A stretch of 64,000 nt of DNA. Source: Apiotrichum sp. Y4204 (Eukaryota; Basidiomycota; Tremellomycetes; Trichosporonales; Trichosporonaceae). The DNA is taken from NCBI GenBank assembly GCA_025531455.1, contig JAMYHL010000082.1, positions 99,656 through 163,655 on the forward strand, given 5' to 3'. A model generated the notes under the pieces. That model did no database searches. It was not told the DNA's origin and saw nothing but the letters and a program-made list of their open reading frames with translations. Numbering within the stretch: position 1 is the stretch's first letter; every line of letters starts with the position of its first letter. A program made the position numbers and the translations under genes. Shown one piece after another: positions 11,083 to 19,584 of the stretch.

Positions 11083-12276
11083 TCAATGCGCCTTGAGCTC
11101 CAGATCATCGGCGACAAACACAGTCTTGGCAATCTTGCCCTTGTCAAACAGCTCGTAATACTCCTCGGCATCGTCGAGGCGCACGCGGTGCTCGATAAAC
11201 TTTGCAAAGAGCTCCTGGTTCTTCTGCAGCACCCTCAGCGCGCCGGGGAAGAAACGCCGCACGCTGCACCGCCCAAACTGCATTCGGATGCTGCCGTCAG
11301 CGAGAAACCAAAAATTGCCCACATTCTTCGTTTGTTCTCACTTTTTAGAGTAGAGGTACTCGCCGTGCAGGTCGAGTGGCTTGAGGTGCATGCCGATACT
11401 CGAGACGGCGCCAAAGGGACGCACAATGTCGAGCGCGACCTTGAGAGCAGGGTTATTGCCCACAAGCTCGAGGGCGACGTCAGCGCCGCGGCCCTCGGTC
11501 GCCGCACGGACAGCGGCATCGAGGTCCTCGGGGGCAGCGGCGATCGCGCCATGCTTCTCGGCGAGCGCACGGCGCTCGGGGCTGGGGTCCGTCGCGAACA
11601 CGGTGGTGAACATTGTCTTGGCCGAGGAGATGCAGCACAGACCCACAGGCCCGCATCCGATGACCACTGCAACTGCGTCGATGGGAGAGAGCATCTCGCG
11701 ATCATCGTCCTCGTCCAGAAGTCGGCGGCCGTGGTATGCGCACGAGTAGCCTGTCGGGAGAATGTCGCCGAGGAGGAGCATGCTCTCCTCGCTCATATCA
11801 GCCGGGACGGGGAAGAGCGAGCTGTCCGCCAGCGGCTGCCGGACGTACTCTGCCTGGCAGCCCTGCAGCGCCGCGTTGCCGTATCCCTCCGACTTGTGGC
11901 ACCGCGCAGTGTACCCCTTGTTACAGTAAAAGCAGTTGCCGCAGTTGGACGCAAAGGGCGAGGCGACAATGTCTCCCACTTTGAAATTCTTCACGGCCGC
12001 GCCGACCTCGGCGACCTCACCGACCACCTCGTGCCCGATGATAAACCCCGTGCCCGGGTCTGTCTGGCGGTAGATGTGCAGGTCGGAGCCTGAGAGCTTT
12101 AGCTTGCGCGCTTGCGCACCGCAAAACCACATGGAGAACTCACCGCACAGTCCCGAGACGCGCATCTTGATGATTACGTCCGTGTCCTTTTCAATCACGG
12201 GGCAGGGTACCTGCTCGACGGCGATCTGGTGGTCGCCCTTGGCGATCACCGCCTTCATGGTCGAGGTGTGAGTCAT
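11083..12276 (-). CDS. Zinc-dependent MDR-family alcohol/polyol dehydrogenase
   Basis: Exons 12144-12276, 11342-12089 and 11083-11290 join in frame to 362 aa. Catalytic-zinc ligands are Cys44 (SGLCGSD, the codon after it split by intron 1) and His64-Glu65 (IIGHE). The four structural-zinc cysteines are Cys94, Cys97, Cys100 and Cys108. The Rossmann motif is VIGCGPVGL. The phrase LLLGDILPTGY resembles the formaldehyde/alcohol dehydrogenase branch rather than xylitol dehydrogenase. Substrate cannot be read from sequence. It shares a 380-bp divergent promoter with the YCII-like gene inside the amino acid block, so a role in removing an aldehyde or oxo-acid product is possible but unproven. A second ATG six codons in (MKAV) is an alternative start. 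Confidence 0.85.
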
Positions 12277-12656
12277 GCTGTGGTGCGCAGTGGGGGATAT
12301 TCTGTATTCTGTCTCTGGGGTGGCGAGGAAAGACAGCGTTCTCAAGTCGCGGCTCGGCCTGTTATGACAATCCGCAGAAGCATCGCCGCCATGCACTCGC
12401 GACGGCCATGTCCGGAATTCCGTACTGGGGCCCGCATCTCGCATCACGGGGGCCCACCTCTTTGCCGTTTCGCTTCCGCTAATCTTCGGCATCGATAAGA
12501 CTCGGCATCCGCGGTATCCGACGTCTTCCAGAGTTCGCCGATTTCCTGGGCCCCCACAGACAGACCCCCTGCCGCCCTACGTTTCCGCGGAATAGTTGCC
12601 GAGCTGTTTATAAGAAACCCACCACGCGGCGTCTCGTGCCCGCCGCACGATAAACG
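12277..12656. promoter_or_regulatory. Divergent promoter, zinc dehydrogenase / YCII-like gene
   Basis: This 380-bp spacer carries three CTCGGCA-type sites: TTCGGCA at 12485-12491, CTCGGCA at 12501-12507 and, reversed, TGCCGAG at 12597-12603. A TTTATAAG at 12607-12614 sits about 45 bases before the YCII start and can serve as its TATA box. Shared motifs with other promoters of the block suggest co-regulation (inference). Confidence 0.4.
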
Positions 12657-13518
12657 ATGCCGCTGTACCTCGTCTACTGTCCCGACACGTCCGAGGGCCT
12701 CGCCCAGCGCGCGGCGCACGGCGCCGCACACAAGGCCGAATCCGCAAAGTCCCGCGCCGCGGGCACTACTGGTGAGTCACGAGGCACGAGTCTCGCCCCG
12801 AGTCTCGATTCGGAATGTGTGGAATATAAATACAGTAGTTGCTTATCGCTTACGCTAGTCCTCGGCCGCGCACTCATGTCGCCGGAATACACGCACACCC
12901 GCGCAGCGGCACCCCCGGCCCCGGGCACCTGTAAGGCTGGGGGTGTCTAGGGATCCCGATGGCGGCAGGAGCCCACGGAGGTAACTAGGTACAAAGGAGA
13001 CTGCAGTCGGTTGTAGGAAAGTTCGTATGAGAAATGCAAGATATACATTTGCTACCTGGTTCGAGCTCGAATCGCTCGTCTTATATATCGTATGGGTCCC
13101 CATAGTCAGATCTCGAACTTGTCGAGTTCGAGATTGAACTGTCTACCCCGCTTCGCTTCTTCTACTTAACCGACGCCGAAGGTGGAGCGCTCCTCTGCGG
13201 ATGGTCCGACGAGGGCATCGGCGCGCGTGGAGTTCGAGAACGGACTTCTCGGTTTCGACCGATGCTCGTGGAGTCCCCACGGGGCTCGGTGATCTTCGGC
13301 GCGCATCGCGTACTTGTCTTGCAGGGCATGACAGCACCGCGGCCGTGCACCCGGGATTCACGGGGAGCGTGATGGTCTACCGCTTCCCGAACATTGATGA
13401 GGCGTGGGAACGGGTCAGGCGCGACCCGTACTGGACTGGCGGCGTGTGGGACCAGGACAAGGTCTCTGTTGTAGAGCTGGATCCTACGGACGCAGATGCG
13501 ACTGTTGCGTTCAAGTAG
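12657..13518 (+). CDS. YCII-like domain protein
   Basis: Proposed exons 12657-12771, 12859-12930 and 13325-13518 join in frame to 126 aa, the usual size for this family of small stand-alone fungal proteins. Family features are the N-terminal MPLYLVYCPD strand, the internal GRALMSPEY segment (middle exon), and the C-terminal GSVMVYRF...DEAWERV..D-YW..GVWD block. YCII domains have a ferredoxin-like fold and are thought to be small dioxygenase-like or binding proteins; no specific reaction is established for this type. Exons 1 and 3 are clear. The middle exon is my inference from phase and from family spacing. The second intron is unusually long (394 nt) and contains a perfect hairpin. Confidence 0.65.
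13110..13134. repeat. Perfect 10-bp hairpin inside long YCII intron
   Basis: ATCTCGAACT (13110-13119) and AGTTCGAGAT (13125-13134) form a perfect inverted repeat with a 5-nt loop. Forty bases upstream is a 12-base palindrome, TTCGAGCTCGAA (13060-13071). Both fall in the 394-nt intron. They could be remnants of a small inverted-repeat element or a regulatory structure; origin unknown. Confidence 0.6.
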
Positions 13519-14079
13519 CGCCTTGGTTTTATACTACTGGATATTGAATGCAGGTCTCAGTCTTCCGTGCTGGCAAATATAAATGTCTTTAATTGATGCA
13601 GCAGCCATGACCCTTCGAGGACGCCACCTCGTTCTCGCAGCGCCTCTAGGGTAACGGGGAAACACCTCCGTAGTCTTCCAGTCGCCCACTGCAAGTAGAA
13701 GTATACTGTACTTTGCGTACAGAGATCAAAGAACAACCGCGGAAAGACCTTGGAAGCATACTGCAGCATTTGATTCAGCACCTAGAGCTGCTCTGATTGT
13801 GGAGAATTCTCGAGTCTTGACCTTTGATGTATTACAGACCCTAGAGCGAAGGCAGGTGGGCTGGTTGAGGTAGCATTAGGAGCGGTCCTCTAGCGATGCT
13901 CGTTGTCCGCCGCAACCAGGAATACGCCAACCATCTCCCAAGGGCCTCATCTCACCCAGCTCAACGGGCATGCCTAAACCACCCTTGCATACGCATAAAC
14001 CACCCTTGCATACGCATCCCTAAACCACCCTTGCATACTGCGACAACCTAATGTTCTGCCTAATGTTCTGCCTCCCTCT
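13519..14079. other. Convergent intergenic region with tandem repeats
   Basis: Lies between the 3' ends of the YCII-like and RidA genes. It contains the 21-bp tandem repeat described separately and, next to it, a duplicated CCTAATGTTCTG. I see no gene. Confidence 0.5.
13975..14040. repeat. Three copies of a 21-bp tandem repeat
   Basis: Unit TAAACCACCCTTGCATACGCA occurs at 13975-13995 and 13996-14016. After a TCCC spacer a third copy, differing at its end, occupies 14021-14040. A 12-bp duplicate (CCTAATGTTCTG) follows. The array sits just past the RidA stop codon and may overlap its 3' UTR. Confidence 0.85.
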
Positions 14080-14545
14080 CTAGTTCGCGGCGGCAATAAC
14101 CTCGAGGCCGCAGGGTGCCTCAAGCGGAAGCGCAAACACCTTGACCGTCGCGCGCGCGGGACGGTGGTCCCCGAGAAACTCGATAGTGACCTTGTTGAAG
14201 GCATCAAAGTCGTTCATGTCAGTGAGGTAGATGTTCTGCTTGATGATGCGCTGCGGCGAGCTGCCGGCCTCTTCGAGCACAATGCTGAGGTTGGTGTAGA
14301 TCCGGCGCTGCCGTCAGTATGAAGCTCTAGTTCTTTTCCTCACGAAGCGGTCCTCGGCGGTCTCGCCGACGAGCTTGCCGCTCTCGGGGTCGATCGGGAG
14401 GATGCACGTCGAGTACACCACGTTCTCGTGCCGCACCGCGTGGACGTACGGTCCCACAGTCTTGGGAGCGCGGGTCGGGGCAATGCCAATGAGGGGAGCG
14501 GCGGTCACTGCCGTCAGCCGAGTTTAGCTTGCGTGTCCACCCACT
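14080..14545 (-). CDS. RidA/YER057c/UK114 family enamine-imine deaminase
   Basis: Rid proteins hydrolyse reactive enamine/imine intermediates of amino acid metabolism, such as 2-aminoacrylate, and protect PLP enzymes. The protein is 130 aa, typical for the family. Coding exons are 14344-14507 and 14080-14307 (36-nt intron between), preceded by the A of the start codon at 14545. Key features are the early GPYVHAVRHENVVYSTC strand and the substrate-binding Arg107 in RPARATVKV, followed by the C-terminal glycine-containing strand (CGLEV). No ATG is contiguous with the frame: the coding sequence begins TGACCGCC directly after an acceptor CAG. Splicing from either donor GTGGGT (37-nt intron) or GTAAAC (45-nt intron) restores AA|TG, so the ATG is split. 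There is no organelle presequence. It is divergent from the proline dehydrogenase gene, which fits a role with its imine product (inference). Confidence 0.88.
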
Positions 14546-14955
14546 TGTTTACTTGTTGTTGAAGCTGTCAGTTCTGGGGAAGGATGGTGTCTTCTGCACT
14601 GCGAATGGCCTACATATATCTCTGTGAAGCAAAGGTACAGTCATCGTCCGACAACTATCACAGCATACCCCACCGTGCATAGCCCACCATGTTTTGGAAG
14701 CCGATATCAGTTCCGGTTTCCGATGTTCGCCGAGTCCGGATGTCCGAGACACCGAGGGCCGAGATCCCGAGAACCCGAGAGACCGAGAGTTCAAGAGTCC
14801 GAGACCAGATTTCCAGATTCCGCACACTGACGCTGATGTGAGGAGATGTTCGGAAGGATGCTCGAAACGGTACAGCCCACCACGGCAACTTGCTTCTCCA
14901 CATCTACAGGAGAAAGTCGCTATAATGACGCCTGTCCGTCACAGGTGGCATCGGC
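14546..14955. promoter_or_regulatory. Divergent promoter, RidA / proline dehydrogenase family gene
   Basis: About 410 bp shared by two outward-facing genes. Part of it (from 14546) is RidA 5' UTR and intron. The stretch 14700-14880 is dense in CCGAG and CCGA repeats in one orientation (GTCCGAG, ACCGAG, GCCGAG, CCCGAG). ATATAT at 14613-14618 could serve RidA. TCGGCAT overlaps the downstream ATG. Confidence 0.4.
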
Positions 14956-16951
14956 ATGTCTCTGCAGTCCAACATGTCGTTCCTTCTCGCAACACGCAGG
15001 GCCACCCTTGCACAAGCGCACGCGCGACCTCACCGCTACCTGCACGCCACAACGCGCCTGTACACCCCGCCGACACGCACCAATCCAAACGCCAAAAGCT
15101 CGGCTTCGACATGGAACGGCCAGCTGGAAACCGCCTCGGCAAGCGCCAAGGACACGGCCGCGAGCCTTTCCAGCGTCCGCCACTGGTTCCACTCTAACGG
15201 GTCGAACAACAAGGCCAAATGGGGCGTCGCGGCCGGCGCACTCGTGCTTGGCGGAATGTACTTTCTCAGCGGGGACGACGGGAGCAGCGACCCCGTGCTC
15301 GGGCGCCCAAACCCCGCCGACCGCGTGTATCTCGCCAGCGTCCCGACATCCAAGCTCGTCTCCGGGTGGATGTGAGTAGACATATAATGCACAATTCGAT
15401 CGAGAGGAGACGCTCATTGCCAGTGTGTATGCGTTTTGCTCGTCGCCGTTGCTTATCGACATTTCCGAGCCGCTCTTCAATCTCTGCCGTCGGATCCCAG
15501 TCGTCTCTTATTTAACAGACGCGTTTGCGCGCCGCACCTTCTTCTCCCAAGTAAGCTTCCCCCCCGCGTACCGCCTATGCTAATTTCCAGTTCTTCGCGG
15601 CGGAAACGGCCGAGGAATCCGAGACTGTGTGCTGGAAGCCTCTGCGGCGGGCGCGCATTGGTGTCCTCACAGCACACAACATTGAAGCCGAGACGTACGA
15701 CAGCATCAACTCTCCGCAGACGATCGACGAGTGCGTCCAGGGCACGCTGCACGCCATTGAGACGGTGGGAAAGTTTGGCATGGCGCGGAGTACCGATGCC
15801 GAGGCGCGCGCAGGGGATACCCGCTGCTGGGTGCGCACCAAGATCTCGGGACTCGTGCCGGATCCCCGGACGATGGTGCGTGCCAGCGAGCTCGTCACCA
15901 GCAAGCGGACGCGAGATGCGTATTATCCCGGCATTCCGCAGGACGGCGACTTTGAGCGACTCATGCAAGGGGAGGGTCTCGCTGCCGAGGTACGACACAC
16001 AACCTCGTACCTACAGTCGCTGACAGCAGGACATTGCGGCGCTCAAGGACGTGTACGCCCATTTGCAGGAGTTTATGCGCTACGGACAAAAGTACGCCGT
16101 GCGAGTCATTGTCGACGCCGAGCAGTCGTGGTACCAGCCAGCAGTGGACGTGATGACCGAGCAGCTGATGCGCGAGTTCAACGCTGGTCCTGGCCCGGCG
16201 GTAGTGTGCGCGTCCTTCCAGGCGTATCTCCGGCGCAACACGGAACTGGTAGCGAGCCAAATTGAGCGCGCCCGCGAGGGCGGGTACAAGCTCGTCTTCA
16301 AACAGGTGCGCGGGGCATACATGCCGTATGAGCGGGCGCGGTGGGCCGAACTGAACAAGAATGGCCCGCCCCCCGTCCTGGACACGAAACACGAGACAGA
16401 CGAGTCGTACGAGGCTGCCATGGCGCTCGCTCTCGAGGCGATCAGGCAGCGCCGGGACGATCCCGCCGCTGCCGACGTCGCGGTCATCTTTGCGACCCAT
16501 AACGAGGTCAGCGTCGAGCAGGCTATTACCCTGCTGGACCGGCTGGGTCTCGCGCGCGAGGACCGTGGAAAGCTGGTGCTCGACGAATACACTGCAAACA
16601 GAGTTGCATTCGCCCAGATCTATGGTGGGTTTAATGAGCAGCCGGGGTCTTTACTGACTGGACAGGAATGAAAGACGGGCTCACAAACCGCGTCGCCGAC
16701 AAGGTGGTCACGACGACAGGGCTCCCGGTCGTCTGCAAAGTATGTACCTCCGTCTCCTAATTGCATAACTACCTAGCTCACGCCAGTCCGCCACATACGG
16801 CACGCTCCAGCATGCGCTCCCGAATCTCTCGCGCCGCGCGGCCGAGAACAAGACCGTCATGGAGGGCCGTGGCGGTGCCATTGCGGAAAGGAAGCGGCTC
16901 GGCCGTGAGCTCTGCCGCCGTTATGTCCCCTTCTACCGTAGCGAGGTGTAA
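14956..16951 (+). CDS. Proline/hydroxyproline dehydrogenase (PUT1/PRODH2 family)
   Basis: FAD enzyme of the mitochondrial inner membrane that oxidises L-proline to P5C or, in the PRODH2 branch, trans-4-hydroxy-L-proline to 3-hydroxy-P5C. Six exons (14956-15371, 15424-15550, 15591-15989, 16030-16624, 16666-16739, 16787-16951) join in frame to 591 aa. Residues 1-45 are Arg-rich without acids, a likely mitochondrial presequence. A hydrophobic segment near 92-108 may be an anchor. Barrel motifs are KISGLVPDP, RVIVDAEQSWYQP, FKQVRGAYMPYERAR, IFATHN and FAQIYGMKDGL. The final helix has substrate-binding Arg553-Arg554 (LSRRAAEN). Fifteen residues before them, at the place of E. coli PutA Tyr540, stands Ser538 (KSATYGT). 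Tyr there disfavours hydroxyproline, and human PRODH2 has Ser. I therefore favour hydroxyproline dehydrogenase; proline activity is not excluded. Confidence 0.9.
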
Positions 16952-17551
16952 ATATTCCTGGTATGCATATTGTAAGACTCCTTGCAATGCTTGATGGCCA
17001 TTCCATCCTGGATTCCTGGCCATGCTCGTCATTCTGTCGCGTTTCCTGATGCTCGTCATCTGTCGCGTTTCCTGGCGGTTCCGTCCCGTGGCGGTTATGT
17101 CCCGTGGCGGTGACGTCCCGTGGGGCGGTTACAGACTCCTGTCACTGAGATCCACCACCCTTTCTACGTTTCTACACTACTCGTCGTACTGTACTCGTCA
17201 TCATGGCGAGATAAGCGGCGTCGCAAAACACAGTACTGAACAATGACGGGGCCAAGAGGTATGAGCTTGTTCCTCACATGAACAATAGCGGCGGTTAACG
17301 AGATCCCGAGATTGATTTCCCCACAACATCCCCAGGTTCCGCTTGGCCCCGCCTGGCAAACTTCGGAACTGAACTCGGCAAAGCTCGGCATCGACAAACA
17401 ATGCTCTGATAGTTGCTCCATTGCCGAGGCTTGCCGCGTTATCTAGTATCTAGGATCCTCTTATACGGCGCCACACATGGAGCCCCTCACCCGGCTTATG
17501 TACACACCCCATCATCGACAAGATAACACAACATATCTTCCAGCCACAATC
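16952..17551. promoter_or_regulatory. Upstream region of the amino acid permease gene
   Basis: Holds a repeat tract (17022-17132) and, nearer the gene, direct repeats CTCGGCA at 17374-17380 and 17384-17390, exactly 10 bp apart, plus a reversed TGCCGAG at 17422-17428. These lie 120-180 bases before the permease ATG. The 10-bp spacing is the same as in the flavin oxidase promoter at 30109-30125. Confidence 0.4.
17022..17132. repeat. Two adjoining tandem repeat tracts
   Basis: A ~27-bp unit (ATGCTCGTCATTCTGTCGCG and the following TTTCCTG) is repeated with one base missing in the second copy, from 17022 to about 17074. It is followed by three copies of TCCCGTGG(GG)CGGT, the second separated by TATG and the third by GACG, up to 17132. 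The tract is non-coding and lies after the proline dehydrogenase family gene. Confidence 0.75.
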
Positions 17552-19106
17552 ATGGCCAAAGATCTGCGCACAGACAGCTTTGATCACAAGGAGAACAAGG
17601 TCGACATGGCGGCCAAGTACGAAACGGAAGTGAGCGTCACTCCCGTGGACGGGCACGTCCACGACGCCGTGTTCGGCGAGCTGAACGATGACGGGCCCGA
17701 CTACCGTAATGTAAGTGCATAGTCTGGGCTGAGCGCTCACACGACAGGTCGGATGGATCGGATCCATGGTGTTGATGGGCAAGGCCAATGTCGGCCTCGG
17801 CGTTCTCTCAATCCCCTTCATGTTCCAGACACTCGGCATCGTCCCGGGCATCATTGTCATCGTGGTCATCCAGTCCATGGTCACCTGGTCCGACTGGGTC
17901 GTTGGCCGGTTCAAACTCAACCACCCCAACGTGTACGGATACCCCGACATTGGGCGGGTAATGTTTGGCCGGGTTGGAGAAGAGGTCCTGGCCGTGTGCT
18001 TCACCATCTGTGAGTCTGCGTACTAGGCGCTCACCACTGACGCCAGATATGATCTTTGTCTGTGGTTCGGGCATTGTCTCAATCGCGACTGCGCTCAACG
18101 CCATCTCGCTGCATGCGACCTGCACGGCGGTCTTTATCGTTGTCTCGGCAGCTGTCGGTTTCGGGCTCGCAAGTATCCGCACCCTGGGCCAGATCACCTG
18201 GCTCGGTTGGTTTGGCATGATCAGCATCATGGCCGCAATCATCACCCTCACCATCTCGGTCGGCGTCCAGGACCGTCCCGCCGAAGCCCCGCAGACCGGC
18301 CCGTGGGACAAGGAGATCTTTGTCTTTGGCTCTCCAACCTTTGCCGAGGCCATCAGCGCCGTCGCTTCCGTCATCTTCGCCGCGAGCGCCACACCGACGT
18401 ACTTTGGCATCATCAGCGAGATGCGCGACCCCCGCATGTACAATCGCTCCATGTTCTCGGCGCAGATCTTTGTCACCGTCACGTACCTCATCATCGGCCT
18501 CGTCGTGTACGCCTACTGCGGGCAGCACGTCGCCTACCCAGCCCTCGGAAGTGCGGGTACTCTTATGAAGCGCGTAAGTAGAGGGGTGAAAACAGTGTCT
18601 TGTGACCTAAACAATCGTACTGACACCATCTCCAGGTGTGCTACGGGCTGGCCATTCCGGGTCTCTTTGTCACCCTGACCATCTATTCCCATCTTCCCGC
18701 CAAATACGTCTTTGTGCGCATACTCCGCGGCTCGCGGCACCTGGCGAGTAACACGCCCACGCACTGGATCACCTGGCTCAGCTGCACGTTTACGTGCATG
18801 TTCGTCGCGTACATTATCGCCTCTGCAATCCCCATCTTTGGCTCGCTCGTGTCGTTTATCGGCGCCGTCTTCTGCCCCATGATGTGTATGATCCCCTTTG
18901 GTCTCATGTACTGGCACGACAACTGGCGCTACGAGACGGGTACGCGGACCTGGAAGCGCAAGCTTGGCATGGGCGTAGCCGTGTTCATCACCACTGCCGG
19001 CATCTTCCTCACCGTTGCGGGAACGTACGGCGCCATCGTCGCGCTCATCAACCAGCCCGAGAGCGGCAAGCCATGGTCCTGTGCGGACAACTCCAACTCT
19101 GTCTAA
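17552..19106 (+). CDS. AAAP-family amino acid permease
   Basis: Four exons (17552-17710, 17748-18009, 18047-18573, 18636-19106) join in frame to 472 aa with about eleven hydrophobic segments. The soluble N-terminus of ~53 residues is followed by the family-typical first helix MGKANVGLGVLSIPFMFQTL (helix break GVLSIP). The short acidic/polar linkers and the SATPTYFGIISEMRDP loop before the seventh segment fit the Aa_trans (PF01490) fold of fungal neutral amino acid permeases. Substrate cannot be read directly. Position between the proline dehydrogenase homologue and the Zn2Cys6 gene, and the shared promoter motif, suggest import of proline or hydroxyproline (inference). By contrast, the prnB permease of Aspergillus belongs to a different permease family. 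Confidence 0.88.
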
Positions 19107-19584
19107 GCTGGAAAACAGCGGGAGGGGGATTGATTGATGAATGGTATCATGTAGTCTTTCTATAGTGCGGCTGGTCCTGAAAGTTGTCGCCTGCGAGTAG
19201 TTGTAGTTTTGAAATGAATAAAAGGCAGTTTGATGTGTGATTTCCTATGATCTCGAGCGAGCGATTCCACAATGCTGATGGTACAATGGAATGGTACAGT
19301 ACACAGCTACAGTGATACAATGGGGCACCATAAAAGCCGTAAACCCACAGGGCCGCAGTACATAAAACCCCACACACATGCCCCACACAAGTCACAAGAT
19401 CACAAGTCACTTCTCCCCGAGTTCCCGAGTCGCAATCCGCTTCATCCGCTCCATACCCGGGCCCATCCCATCACTCCCATCACTCTCTCCCTTCACTCCC
19501 TTTCCATCAATGCATCATCTCATGCTCCTCTCGCCACCAGATTCTAGATAGATTGCCATCTCGGCTCCGATCATCTCCTCTATA
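19107..19584. other. Promoter region of the Zn2Cys6 regulator gene
   Basis: About 480 bp between co-directional genes. A pyrimidine-rich, ATCACTCCC-repeating stretch (19440-19530) precedes the ATG and is probably 5' UTR. I saw no exact CTCGGCA site, so autoregulation through that motif is not indicated. Confidence 0.45.

Noticed and set aside
13050..13140. Possible tRNA (GGTTCGAGCTC resembles a T-loop)
   Set aside because: No acceptor or anticodon arms can be drawn around it; it is part of a palindrome.
17450..18528. Minus-strand frames over the permease gene
   Set aside because: Antisense shadows; the plus strand gives a coherent four-exon permease.
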